Shown in pieces: positions 29,081-37,731 of a DNA stretch of 64,000 nucleotides. Both the position numbers and the translations under genes were made by a program. The DNA comes from Blastopirellula sp. J2-11. Its GTDB lineage: Bacteria > Planctomycetota > Planctomycetia > Pirellulales > Pirellulaceae. The notes under the pieces were generated by a model. It ran no database searches and had not been told where the DNA came from. It saw only the letters and a list, made by a program, of their open reading frames with translations. Location: contig NZ_CP097384.1 in assembly GCF_024584705.1 (NCBI RefSeq), positions 5,828,001-5,892,000 of the forward strand, given 5' to 3'. Numbering within the stretch: position 1 is the stretch's first letter; the number at the start of each line of letters is the position of its first letter.

Positions 29081-30133
29081 TCAATTTGCGATCGCAGACG
29101 TCTGCGAGTCGCCAATTTGCCTTTGTAATTCGTCCAGCACCGTCTGTTCGCGTACGATGGCTTGCATCAATTGCGGAAACGGCATCTGGCCGAGTTGAAC
29201 TGCGCGACGCACAAGGAATGGCGCGGGGCTGTTCGGTTCAATTTGCTCGAGCAGATCGGCTGCCGCCGAAAGCTGCCGATAAAGTTCCTGGCGGCGAACG
29301 ACAATATCGCCCACGTTGCCAGAACGACCATCGTTGGCGACAGCCCCAGGGGCCCCCGCTTCTCCGGCGGTCGTGGATTCAATTTCCGGAGTCGGTTCTG
29401 GCCGTTTGGCCAGTTCGGCCGCCAGCAAACGCTGGCATTCCTCCAGCGCCTTTTGCAAATTCAACAGCGCCGTCGCGTCGCAGCCGAGTCGTTCATCTAG
29501 CAGACGTGCGATTTCGCGGGCCGCATCGTGCGACCGCTGCGCTGCTTGGACGGCGTGCTGCACGTCGTCTCGCGTAGCCGCAGCCAGAATGCGCGACAAA
29601 CGAGCTTGTTCTTCCGGGTTTTTGGATTGTTGCCATTGCAGCCAATCGACGGCGGTCAGTTGGCCTTGACTGTTCGAGAGCAGCGGAACGCGGCGAATCG
29701 TGCGCGGAAAAAGAACACCGCGATCTTCGTCGTCCAACAAGTTGGCCAGCGGAGCGAGCCGGGCTTCTGGGCCGTTGTCCAGCGGCGGATTCAGAGTATC
29801 CCAACGCTGTTCAATGAGATTTTTTAGCAGATCAAGTCCAGCGGCGACCCCGTGGATTCCTTCGGTTCGGGAGAGACCTTCGATCAAGTGGCAGACGACC
29901 CGCAGATCTTTGCTATCGTGCAAAAGCGAATTACGAGCAAGATCGACAATACCGGCCCAATCGGCCTGCTTCAGGACGGCCGGTCGCGTGACGTCGTCAA
30001 AGTCGTCGGCGTCCTCTTCACGACGTAATTCACGAAATTGATCGTGCAAACGATGCGAATAGGCGTCCGGATCGCCGGCGGGACGATCTTCGGAGACGGG
30101 CGAAATTAGTTCGGCTACGTCTACTTCGGCCAT
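29081..30133 (-). CDS. tssA: T6SS protein TssA (ImpA N-terminal domain)
   Basis: This 350-residue protein is TssA, which primes and stabilises the baseplate and tail at assembly. The ImpA_N domain is clear: ISPVSEDRPAGDPDAYS at the start, RREEDADDFDD, QADWAGIVDLARNSL, SKDLRVVCHLIEGL and DTLNPPLDNGPEAR. The C-terminal 150 residues are helical with AAADLLEQIEPNSPAPFLVR, the conserved end of the short TssA class. It is the first gene of the leftward operon, and its ATG is at 30133. Confidence 0.95.
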   Translation of the reverse strand: MAEVDVAELISPVSEDRPAGDPDAYSHRLHDQFRELRREEDADDFDDVTRPAVLKQADWAGIVDLARNSLLHDSKDLRVVCHLIEGLSRTEGIHGVAAGLDLLKNLIEQRWDTLNPPLDNGPEARLAPLANLLDDEDRGVLFPRTIRRVPLLSNSQGQLTAVDWLQWQQSKNPEEQARLSRILAAATRDDVQHAVQAAQRSHDAAREIARLLDERLGCDATALLNLQKALEECQRLLAAELAKRPEPTPEIESTTAGEAGAPGAVANDGRSGNVGDIVVRRQELYRQLSAAADLLEQIEPNSPAPFLVRRAVQLGQMPFPQLMQAIVREQTVLDELQRQIGDSQTSAIAN

Positions 30134-30601
30134 TGTCGCTGGTGGGTTGGTTGAGGGAGTGGCGCCGCGGGAATTGGCGACTATTGGGGAGTGCTGATCG
30201 ATTGCCCTGCAGGGGTTACCGATCGATGTTCCGGCAAAGTTAGGTCAGGAATTGGCGCAGAGCAAAAGCCGCGAAATTTTTTCCCGTCGCCGACTGGTCC
30301 GCTACCGCAACCTATATTGCAACGAACTCACGCCTATGCAGCGCACGGACGATCTCGCCGATTTGTCGCCGCGCACATGCCGATACAAAGACCCACCGCA
30401 GCCGTAGCGTTTCTAGGGATCCGCAGCGAAGCTCCTCGTTTTGAAGAGTGAAGCGTAGATACCGAAACGTTTGCGATTCGTTACAAACGGCGGATGCCGT
30501 CGCCGAATTCGGCTCCGCCGCTTGTAACGGAAAATGGATCGGATTGCCTCCTTGTCGGGCATGCCGGATACGAAACATTTCCCCTTAACGAGACGCGCGC
30601 C
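30134..30601. promoter_or_regulatory. 468-bp divergent T6SS intergenic region
   Basis: It separates the leftward tssA operon from rightward tssL and so must hold both promoters. I could not pin a convincing -35/-10 pair. It contains a large imperfect palindrome at 30479-30529. An in-frame extension of tssL to 30494 runs through the palindrome and is therefore not preferred as coding. Confidence 0.6.
30479..30529. repeat. Large palindrome upstream of tssL
   Basis: The arms CGTTACAAACGGCGGA (30479-30494) and TCCGCCGCTTGTAACG (30514-30529) pair at 15 of 16 positions. Between them GCCGAATTCGGC (30502-30513) is itself a perfect palindrome. No T-run follows. It may be a dimeric-regulator operator, a long RNA hairpin in the tssL leader, or a relic of an element. 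Confidence 0.7.
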
Positions 30602-31231
30602 ATGCAATCTCCCTTGGCAGAAGACGTACGTGCCGTAATGGACTACGGACTCGAACTGCTCCGTCGACTCGAGTCGCAGCAGAAGGTGGATCTCGAGTTT
30701 GAACAAGCGATCCTGCTTGATCTATTGCAACGTGACTCGATCGCAGACGTCGCGAATACGCGTCGCGAAGAGCAGACGGTCAACGTTCAGTACGCACTTG
30801 CATGTTGGCTCGATGAAATTTTTACCGACTGCCCGCAGTCGACGACCGCCTGGAACGAACAAAAGATTGAGATGCATCTGTTTGGCGCCAACGATCGAGC
30901 ATGGCGTTTCTGGCACGAAGCCGAATTGGCGCTGCGTCGCGGTAAGAATGATTCTTTGGAAGTCTATTACCTTTGCGTAGCGCTTGGATTTCGGGGTGAA
31001 ATGCGTGTGCAGCCTGAAAAGCTGATGTCGTGGATCTCGCGAGCTCGAGTCGCCGTGGGCGACATCGACGACTTGCAAGTTTCCCTCGAAGCGGAACTTC
31101 CGCCGTCATGCGACGCTCGACCCTTGCGTGGAGAAGGCCGCATGCAAACGATGATCGCCGCTGCTTGCGTTGTCGGACTTGTTGCCGCCCCTTTTCTCAC
31201 GTTCGTCGTCGTCGACTGGTTCGGTCGCTAA
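30602..31231 (+). CDS. tssL: T6SS membrane complex protein TssL (DotU/IcmH family)
   Basis: This 209-residue protein resembles TssL/DotU: a cytoplasmic helical domain with YALACWLDEIF (family YALcAflDE), LEVYYLCVALGFRGEMR (family ExyylCLxLGFxGryR), and one C-terminal membrane segment MIAAACVVGLVAAPFLTFVV. In T6SS it partners TssM and docks the baseplate at the inner membrane. ATG 30602 gives a normal-length protein; upstream sequence in frame includes the palindrome and is probably leader. The TssM-like gene follows after 23 bases. Confidence 0.9.
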   Translation: MQSPLAEDVRAVMDYGLELLRRLESQQKVDLEFEQAILLDLLQRDSIADVANTRREEQTVNVQYALACWLDEIFTDCPQSTTAWNEQKIEMHLFGANDRAWRFWHEAELALRRGKNDSLEVYYLCVALGFRGEMRVQPEKLMSWISRARVAVGDIDDLQVSLEAELPPSCDARPLRGEGRMQTMIAAACVVGLVAAPFLTFVVVDWFGR

Positions 31232-31254
31232 CCCTCTAACACGGAACGTACGCG

Positions 31255-32913
31255 ATGTTCATGAAGATACTTAGTTCGATGGGTCAATCGTTGGCGAGTC
31301 TCGCCAATTTGATCACGGCTCCCGTCGCTGCGACCGCCCGCGCTCAAGGGACCGCTCGCTTGCTGCTATGGCTGGTCCATGGGCTGGCGATCGTCGCCAT
31401 TTTGATCGGGCTGTGGTGGCTGAATGATTATTTAGAACTGGAAAAATCAGTTCGCTTTCCTTCGGCCATCGTCCGCTCTAGTTGGTTGCCAATTCTGTTT
31501 TTGCTGGGCTACGCATTGGGCTGGCAAGTCTGGTGGATGATGCGTCTCGTGCGGCAACGCGTCAGCGTTTCTCCCTACCCAGATCTGGACCAGGCTTGGA
31601 CCGAAGCGACCGACCAACTGATGCGCAATGGGGTTTCCTTGGTTAACGAGCCGCTATTTTTGGTGTTGGGCCAAACGACGGCCGGTGATGTCAACTTTTG
31701 CTCGGCTGCCGGACTCTCGCTCACGCAGCCGCCGACTCCGCGCGGCGCCGACGCGCCGCTTCGCATTTGGGCGGATGAACGAGGCGTTTTCGTTTCGTTG
31801 CGCGATGCGTCGCTATTGGGCTTGCAGGCTTCACGTTTGCACGACTTGGCCCGCGCGGCGGAAGAGACGAATCCAATGGAAGTGGTGGTCGCCGGCAATG
31901 ATCCGTATAACGAACCTGTCTACGCTGATTTTCTAAACAGCGAGAGTTCTGGCGTCGCTGTCATGCCGACGACGCAGAAGAAACTAGAAAGCACCGCCGT
32001 TTCGGCCGAATCGAAACTGGACGAAGCCGAGTCGAATTTGGCATTAGCTTTCGCCGAACCTTCCGCTAACGCGATGATTCGGACAACACCGCAGGTCGAA
32101 GCCAAAACCACCGTTGAGATTAACAAAGAAGAGATTGACGAAACGCTCGATCGGCTCGACTATGTGATCGACTTGATTCGCCATGCACGCGCCCCTTATT
32201 GCACGCACAACGGAGTGATCGTGTTGGTCCCCGGCGATGCGACCGAAAATCTGGCCGTCGCGCAACAAACGGCGGTCCTGATGCAGCATGATCTGCAGCA
32301 AGTTCGTCAAGCGAGCGAAATCGCTGGTCCCGTCACGGCGATTTTCTGCGACGCAGAACAAATCAACGGCTGTGACGAATTGCTGCGTCGTTTTCCGGAA
32401 GAACACCGTTGTCGTCGCTTTGGCGCCGAACTGCCAAATGTCCCGGTCGCCGATTTCAGCAACATCAAAGAGATCTTGCACAGAGGCGTTGAGTGGGTCA
32501 ATCGCTCGCTCGCATCGGCCTTAGCCTATCGGATCTTCGCCCAACGCGATTCGTTCCACGGGGATCAACGCCGCGAGATTGAGAGCAATCGGATGCTTTA
32601 TCAGTTCGTCAGTTCATTGGACCGTCGCAGCGATGCGATCCTGCGTATTCTAACTCGCGGTCTCTATCCAGAACATCACGGCGATTGGATTCCTTCCGGC
32701 TGGTATCTGGCCGCGACTGGAAACGATCCGCTCACCCAGCAAGGCTTCCTGCCTGGTGTGATGACGCTGATCTTTGACGCCCAGAACTTCGTCAGTTGGA
32801 CCGAAGATGCGCGCCGCCGTGATCGCATGCGAAACTGGTTCACGGTCTTCGGCTACGCCGGTCTGGGCGTCGCGGTGCTGGCGCTGTTGATCGTCGCACT
32901 CACCAAACTGTAA
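31255..32913 (+). CDS. Short TssM-like (IcmF-related) membrane protein, degenerate P-loop
   Basis: This 552-residue protein sits where tssM normally follows tssL. It has two N-terminal membrane segments (about 35-57 and 77-97), a cytoplasmic domain, and one C-terminal membrane segment (about 531-550) that is followed only by its last residues. The segment NEPLFLVLGQTTAGDVNF (131-148) aligns with the TssM pattern PWYLxIGPPGSGKTT. It lacks the Walker A lysine. The later ADERGVFVSLRDASLLG takes the place of the Walker B-side TDEAVLIDTAGRY, with the catalytic Asp-Thr changed. Canonical TssM has about 1100-1300 residues with a large periplasmic domain; here it is absent. I infer an inner-membrane anchor without NTPase or TssJ-binding function. 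Confidence 0.75.
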   Translation: MFMKILSSMGQSLASLANLITAPVAATARAQGTARLLLWLVHGLAIVAILIGLWWLNDYLELEKSVRFPSAIVRSSWLPILFLLGYALGWQVWWMMRLVRQRVSVSPYPDLDQAWTEATDQLMRNGVSLVNEPLFLVLGQTTAGDVNFCSAAGLSLTQPPTPRGADAPLRIWADERGVFVSLRDASLLGLQASRLHDLARAAEETNPMEVVVAGNDPYNEPVYADFLNSESSGVAVMPTTQKKLESTAVSAESKLDEAESNLALAFAEPSANAMIRTTPQVEAKTTVEINKEEIDETLDRLDYVIDLIRHARAPYCTHNGVIVLVPGDATENLAVAQQTAVLMQHDLQQVRQASEIAGPVTAIFCDAEQINGCDELLRRFPEEHRCRRFGAELPNVPVADFSNIKEILHRGVEWVNRSLASALAYRIFAQRDSFHGDQRREIESNRMLYQFVSSLDRRSDAILRILTRGLYPEHHGDWIPSGWYLAATGNDPLTQQGFLPGVMTLIFDAQNFVSWTEDARRRDRMRNWFTVFGYAGLGVAVLALLIVALTKL

Positions 32914-32935
32914 GCTTTGAGCGCTGGCTCAAGAA

Positions 32936-32977
32936 AACAAAAAAGCCGCCGGCATATTCGCCTGCGGCTTTTTTTGT
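32936..32977. terminator. Bidirectional terminator between the TssM-like gene and tig
   Basis: An AAAAAAGCCGC arm and a complementary GCGGCTTTTTTT arm surround an inner GGC/GCC pair. The A-run on one side and T-run on the other serve both convergent genes. Confidence 0.88.
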
Positions 32978-32996
32978 AGGGTTGAAGCAGAAGTGC

Positions 32997-34466
32997 TTAC
33001 GCTTCTTCTTTGCTTTCTTCCTGGGCTTCCGGGATTTCGCCTTCGACCGGTTGACCGGTGATGGCGAATTCGATCGGCGAGACGCTCGCCTGGGCGTCCG
33101 CTTCCGCCGGAACTTCCGTGAATTTCGCTTCGCCGGTGATCAGTTCGATCACCTTGCGTTCGATGATTTGGTTACGAAGCGTGTCCATCAGACCTTGCTT
33201 CTCGAGACGAGCACGGACGCTTCGCGGCGACTGCTTGCTTTGTGCGGCGATCTGCATGATCTCGCGTTCGTAGTCAGCCGGAGCGTCTTCGATCGTTTCG
33301 TCTTCCGCGATACGCTCTAGAATGAAGTGCTCTTTCAGCGCCTTTTCGGTCGACTGCAGGCTGTTCTGGCGAAGCGTGTTTTCGTATCCGCGGATCGCGT
33401 CATCATCGAAACCGTACGAACGAAGGTCAAGGATCGCTCGTTCCAGTTCGCGACCGGCTTGACGACGAAGCAGCGCCGGCGGCAGATCCCAATCGGCGTC
33501 TTTGATCAACTGCTCGGTAATCGCGCCACGCAATTGTTGTTGCTGGTGATACTCGAACTGGCGTTCCATGTCGGCTTTGACGAAGTCGCGAAGATCCCCT
33601 TCGCTTTCGAAGCTGCCGATCTTCTGCAGGAACTCGGCGTTCATTTCCGGCAACTCGAGACGCTTCACTTCCAGGACTTCAATCTCAAGATCGAGTTCTT
33701 TCCCCTTCAGTTCTTCGTTGGCGGCCTCTTCGCTGACGGTCGCTTTGCCGGTCTTCTTGTCGCCAGCTTTGACGCCGAGGACCGTCTTGCCGAAATCTTC
33801 CCAGTTGGCGTCTTGGAAGCTGAGCGTGTCACGCAGACGAACGCTGACCTCTTCGGTACGAGCGATTTCTTTGCCGTCCAGTTTGCTGACGATGTTCAAC
33901 GTCAGGAAGTCGTCCATTTCGGCCGGAGCGTCAACTGGGGCGATTTCGCTGAAGCGATCGAGCACTTTGGCGAGATGCTTGTCGATGTCGGCCTTCTCGA
34001 ACGTTTTGACCGGCTTGTTGAGCTCCAGACCTTTCCATTTCGGCAGGTCGAACTCGGGACGAACTTCGATATCGAACTCGAACGTCAGCGGACCTTCTTC
34101 AGGAAGTTCGACCGCATCGAACTTGAAGTCAGGCTCACTAATCGCCGAGAAGTTTTGTTCGTCGCTGGCCTGGGCCATGCTGTCCATCAACAGCGAGCCT
34201 TTGACCTGATTGGCGACTTCCTTGCGGAAGCGCTTTTCAACCAGCTTGCGCGGCGCATGGCCGGGACGAAAGCCGGGGACAGCCGCGGTGGGCGCCATTT
34301 CGTCAAAGGCTTTGTCGAAGTAACGATCGACGTCTTCGTGCGAGACAGTCACCGTTACGTGACGCTGGCACGAGCTCGGGCTTTCGACCTTCACTTCCAG
34401 CGACAGTTTTTTCGACTCTTCCGTTTGTTCGGCTTCGACCGCCGTGGTTTCATCCGGTGACGTCAT
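32997..34466 (-). CDS. tig: Trigger factor (ribosome-associated folding chaperone)
   Basis: This 489-residue protein binds nascent chains at the ribosome exit and has peptidyl-prolyl isomerase activity. The ribosome-binding signature is seen as VPGFRPGHAPRKLVEKRF, close to the family GFRxGxxP. An FKBP-like central domain (residues about 165-255) and the long helical C-terminal arm follow. The C-terminal acidic tail (EIPEAQEESKEEA) is longer than usual. ATG 34466 is preferred to a TTG five codons upstream (34481). The next upstream gene on this strand is the tRNA-Gly. clpP and clpX, common partners, are not present here. Confidence 0.93.
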   Translation of the reverse strand: MTSPDETTAVEAEQTEESKKLSLEVKVESPSSCQRHVTVTVSHEDVDRYFDKAFDEMAPTAAVPGFRPGHAPRKLVEKRFRKEVANQVKGSLLMDSMAQASDEQNFSAISEPDFKFDAVELPEEGPLTFEFDIEVRPEFDLPKWKGLELNKPVKTFEKADIDKHLAKVLDRFSEIAPVDAPAEMDDFLTLNIVSKLDGKEIARTEEVSVRLRDTLSFQDANWEDFGKTVLGVKAGDKKTGKATVSEEAANEELKGKELDLEIEVLEVKRLELPEMNAEFLQKIGSFESEGDLRDFVKADMERQFEYHQQQQLRGAITEQLIKDADWDLPPALLRRQAGRELERAILDLRSYGFDDDAIRGYENTLRQNSLQSTEKALKEHFILERIAEDETIEDAPADYEREIMQIAAQSKQSPRSVRARLEKQGLMDTLRNQIIERKVIELITGEAKFTEVPAEADAQASVSPIEFAITGQPVEGEIPEAQEESKEEA

Positions 34467-34679
34467 CTGAATGCTTGCCAAATACTGAGGTTGCGTAATG
34501 TATTTTTAAGAAGACCCGCTCAAAGCGACAGCGGCTTGCGAAGCCGAGAGTTGCGGATCCGCCGAGCGCGGGACAAGGTTCCAATCCAAGAGAAGCGATG
34601 ATCGAAACGCTTCCGCTGCGGCTACTGAGAGTCCTGGGCTCGACCTGTCCGAATGAAATCGGTCTGGCCAAGCGAAATC

Positions 34680-34759
<80 letters not shown>

Positions 34760-34794
34760 ACTGGTAGTCCGCCGACAAGCGACGGAAACAACGG

Positions 34795-34822
34795 ATTATA
34801 CGTCAATTGGGCGATGAATCAA
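34795..34822 (-). promoter_or_regulatory. Sigma-70-type promoter of tRNA-Gly
   Basis: On the minus strand TTGATT (34822-34817) is followed after 16 bases by a perfect TATAAT (34800-34795). Transcription would start about 30 bases before the tRNA. Confidence 0.75.
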
Positions 34823-35068
34823 CCGCCCTCCACGCCATCCGTTTCTAAATTGTGCTCCAACAGCAAAATCCCTTAAAAGGGCCAAATCTGCTACAGGAAC
34901 CACGAATTATGCCGCTCTCCAAGGGCCCTGTCAACAGGGTTCAAACGACAGAATGGGAGGGAAATTGCAGGTTCAAAACCGTCGATTTGGCGTCAAGCGA
35001 TATCATTGCTATCGCCGCTCGCAATAGCGCATTGCTCAGGTTCGATTGACGGCCCCCCAACAACACGA
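34823..35068. other. Spacer between tRNA promoter and PRC-protein terminator
   Basis: No supported gene. The only structure noted is a small CCCTG/CAGGG hairpin near 34927. The stretch contains stops in all frames apart from a short 65-codon frame without a ribosome site. Confidence 0.4.
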
Positions 35069-35098
35069 AGCCGACGCATGTCGAAACATGCGCCGGCT
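35069..35098 (-). terminator. Terminator of the PRC-barrel gene
   Basis: AGCCG-A-CGCATGT (35069-35081) pairs with ACATGCG-C-CGGCT (35086-35098), 12 pairs with one mismatch and a CGAA loop. On the minus strand it is followed by TCGTGTTGTTG, moderately U-rich. Confidence 0.7.
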
Positions 35099-35141
35099 CC
35101 GCTGAGGGTGACGTCATTCCATCAAGCGCGACGGGCCGCGG

Positions 35142-36062
35142 TTACTTTTGGCCACCGACATTGACGTCGACGTTGATCTTACGATCCTTCTTCATCACTT
35201 TGCCGGTCCAAGCCGAATCGGCATGGTGCGGCCAGTTCGACTGGTCAAAACCTTGGCGACTTTCGAGATCCTTTTCGGTGACGTTCATCACCAGATAGTT
35301 CTCGTTTTCACCTTTCTGGAATTTCAGGGCGTCCAGCGGCACGGCGAACAACTTGTCGCCGATACCAACGAATCCGCCAAACGACAGGGCGACGTACTCG
35401 ACCTTACCGCGATCCGAATTCAACGCGGCGTCCGCGATCGAACCGATCGTTTCGCCCTGTTGATTCTTTACGGTGATGCCGTCGAGCGTGCTGAGACGCA
35501 TCGCGGTCACGTCGACCGGCGAATCAGCGCCAGCCGTCGCGAGTTCACCCTGGCGAACTTCGTTTTCACGCTCATAGTCGTAAGCGCGATCATTCGTCAT
35601 GACCCATTTGGCGTCGCCGAAATCGGGCCAATGGGCTTCGTCGAAGCCTTTGGCGTTTTCCAGCGATTTCTCCGTCGCGTCGAATTCGATGTAAGGGTTG
35701 TCTCCCTTGTGCGCCGCTACCGCTTGAAACGGGACGGCGAACAATTTATCGCCGATGCCGGCGAAACCACCGAAGCTGACAGCAACATAGCGAATCTTGC
35801 CTGATTTCAAATCGATGACGGCGTCATTGATCGTTCCCAGGTTTTCGCCTTCCGAGTTCTTCACCGTCATACCGATCAAGTCGGCGCCGGTGCAGACTTT
35901 ATTGTTCGTGTCCTGGGCGTCTTCACGATTCGCATTGCGCTGGGCGTCTACTTTGACGTTCACACCGCCTGGTTCGGTGGCCGGAGTCGTATCGTCGGCC
36001 AAAAGCGGAGCGCTAATCAACAGAGCCGCGGCGAGGCCGCTAGTCATCCAAAAGCGTTTCAT
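35142..36062 (-). CDS. Secreted protein with two PRC-barrel domains
   Basis: This 306-residue protein has a signal peptide (MKRFWMTSGLAAALLISAPLLA) and two PRC-barrel domains. They share the sequence SFGGFxGIGDKLFAVP, near residues 95-110 and 228-243, which shows an internal duplication. Each barrel is followed by an EKxLExxxGFDxxxWP segment. PRC barrels are small beta domains found in RimM, photosynthetic reaction-centre H subunits and stress proteins. Proteins of this type are often salt- or stress-induced, but the binding partner is unknown. A strong ribosome site AAGGAGAAA precedes ATG 36062. Confidence 0.85.
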   Translation of the reverse strand: MKRFWMTSGLAAALLISAPLLADDTTPATEPGGVNVKVDAQRNANREDAQDTNNKVCTGADLIGMTVKNSEGENLGTINDAVIDLKSGKIRYVAVSFGGFAGIGDKLFAVPFQAVAAHKGDNPYIEFDATEKSLENAKGFDEAHWPDFGDAKWVMTNDRAYDYERENEVRQGELATAGADSPVDVTAMRLSTLDGITVKNQQGETIGSIADAALNSDRGKVEYVALSFGGFVGIGDKLFAVPLDALKFQKGENENYLVMNVTEKDLESRQGFDQSNWPHHADSAWTGKVMKKDRKINVDVNVGGQK

Positions 36063-36375
36063 CGTTGTTTCTCCTTTTAGAGAACAGTTAGTAGCTTGTT
36101 CAATCCCTCGGCAGCGTAGTGACGCTGCAACTTGAACGAACTACCATCGCAATGGTCGTGCCATGCGGCGAAAAATTGGAGAAACTACCGCAATCCCCGT
36201 ATTTCCAAGCACTTTGCGATAAGATTCAAGTCGGATCAAATTGGCTGCATCGATCTATTTGATCGTCCAAGGATCGCGCTGGCCGTAGCAGAGTCAACAG
36301 GCCGCAAACGACGAAGAGGACGCAGATGCGTCCTCTTTTCTATCTTGCTACAAGAGATGAAATTGTGTCGTGGTG
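36063..36375. other. 313-bp spacer with a hairpin
   Basis: AAGAGGACGC (36314-36323) pairs with GCGTCCTCTT (36328-36337) with a 4-base loop; TTCTATCTT follows on the plus strand. It is downstream of the minus-strand GNAT gene but its U-run faces the other way. It lies upstream of the PRC gene promoter region. No gene is seen. Confidence 0.5.
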
Positions 36376-37524
36376 CTAGCCTTTTTCGGCGGCCGCCGGT
36401 TCTGTCGGAGCGTAATCGTAGATCCGAAAACTCTTCACCTTTTTCGCGCCGCCCCGTTCAAGGGTAGCGCGCGAAAGATGGTTGCTTTCCAGCACCCAAG
36501 AGAACTCTGCTTCTTGGATCCCAAATTTCAGGCTATCCGGAATGAGGCGTTCCAAAAGCACCAGGCCGATCCCCCAGCGTTGGAACTCCGGCAATATATT
36601 GGTGCTCATCAGACGTACGCGGTGGATCTTCTTGCGATTCCAAAGCAGTCGTAAGAAGCCAAACGGAAAGAGCCGCCCGTCAATCTTCTTGATGCGGGGA
36701 TTGTAGTCAAGCAAGCCGAACACGGCGCCGACCGGTTTTCCTTCGATTTCGCAGATGGTGGTCAATTCGGGCACGACCAGTTGCTTCAACCCTTTGGCCA
36801 TGTGGTCTACCTCTGCGTCCGAGAGCGGAACAAATCCCCAGGTCGCGACCAACGACTTGTTGTAGATGTCGAGGAACATCCGGACTTCTTCCGCAAAGCG
36901 GCTCTTGTTGATAGGACGCAGCACCGGTTGGAAACGGCGTTTCGCTTCGTCGACGATAAACTTCAGCTTGGGGTCGAGCGATTCGAGCATGGCCAAATCT
37001 CCCCAAAACGCATACAAGTCTTCGACTTTGCGAAAACCATAGCCTTCAATCAAATCGGCGTAATAAGGCGCGTTATAGGACATCATGAAGGTCGGCATCG
37101 AGTCGAAACCTTCGATCAGCAGACCACACTCATGATTGAGCGATGGGTTGGTGGGCCCACGGACCAGCAGGATGTCGTGTTCTTTCAACCAGGCTCGAGC
37201 GGCGTCGAACAGCGCATTGGCGACTTCCTGGTCGTTAATCGACTCAAAGAAACCAAAGAAGCCGCGGCGTTCTTTGTAGCGTTCAATATGCCCGTTGTTG
37301 ATGATCGCGGCGACGCGACCGACCGGCTTGCCATCCTTCAACGCCAGAAAGCATTGGATTTCGTTTTTTACATAAAACGGGTCCGGATCGAAGTTCAGCA
37401 GTTCTCTTTGGTTCTGTCGCAGCGGCGGCACCCAACAGGGATCCCCCCGGTAGAGGTCCCAGGCGAGTTGCGTGAACTGTTTTTGTAAGCGGCGCGATAC
37501 GACCGGTTCAACGGTTATGGACAT
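36376..37524 (-). CDS. GNAT-fold protein of about 380 residues
   Basis: This 382-residue protein resembles the family annotated as GNAT-like N-acetyltransferases without a known substrate. Features are DLYRGDPCWVPPLRQNQREL and DGKPVGRVAAIINN (GNAT strands beta4-5). Later NILPEFQRWGIGLVLLERL resembles the acetyl-CoA loop with Q/R-x-x-G-x-G reduced to QRWGIG, and EFSWVLESNHLSRATLERGG ends with the usual GNAT motif B. Two GNAT folds in tandem are likely from length. GGAAG precedes the ATG. It is monocistronic, and its promoter side faces the candidate small RNA region. Confidence 0.8.
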   Translation of the reverse strand: MSITVEPVVSRRLQKQFTQLAWDLYRGDPCWVPPLRQNQRELLNFDPDPFYVKNEIQCFLALKDGKPVGRVAAIINNGHIERYKERRGFFGFFESINDQEVANALFDAARAWLKEHDILLVRGPTNPSLNHECGLLIEGFDSMPTFMMSYNAPYYADLIEGYGFRKVEDLYAFWGDLAMLESLDPKLKFIVDEAKRRFQPVLRPINKSRFAEEVRMFLDIYNKSLVATWGFVPLSDAEVDHMAKGLKQLVVPELTTICEIEGKPVGAVFGLLDYNPRIKKIDGRLFPFGFLRLLWNRKKIHRVRLMSTNILPEFQRWGIGLVLLERLIPDSLKFGIQEAEFSWVLESNHLSRATLERGGAKKVKSFRIYDYAPTEPAAAEKG

Positions 37525-37695
37525 GCGAGACTTCCGGAAGTTTTTTGATCGACGAAGAAGACGGCGATTACGCCTGAACAGAGTGAGTCGACGCGGCGTA
37601 TCTTCTTAGAATGTGGCGCGCGCGTCGACCGCCCTTTCTGAAAATTATCGATCGGCGTCGGACGATAGTTTCTTCGGGATGAACTCATTTTTCGC

Positions 37696-37725
37696 TTGCA
37701 ATTCAAATGCAGAAAACTTTATAAA
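37696..37725 (+). promoter_or_regulatory. Sigma-70-type promoter candidate
   Basis: TTGCAA (37696-37701), 18 bases, TATAAA (37720-37725). Predicted start near 37732. Confidence 0.5.
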
Positions 37726-37731
37726 ACAACC

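Noticed and set aside
33327-34460. Long plus-strand frame (377 codons) opposite trigger factor
   Set aside because: Antisense shadow; the minus-strand tig has strong motif support and the terminator at 32936 fits it.
36314-36337. Hairpin as a terminator of the minus-strand GNAT-like gene
   Set aside because: The U-run follows the stem on the plus strand, not on the minus strand, so it does not fit that gene.
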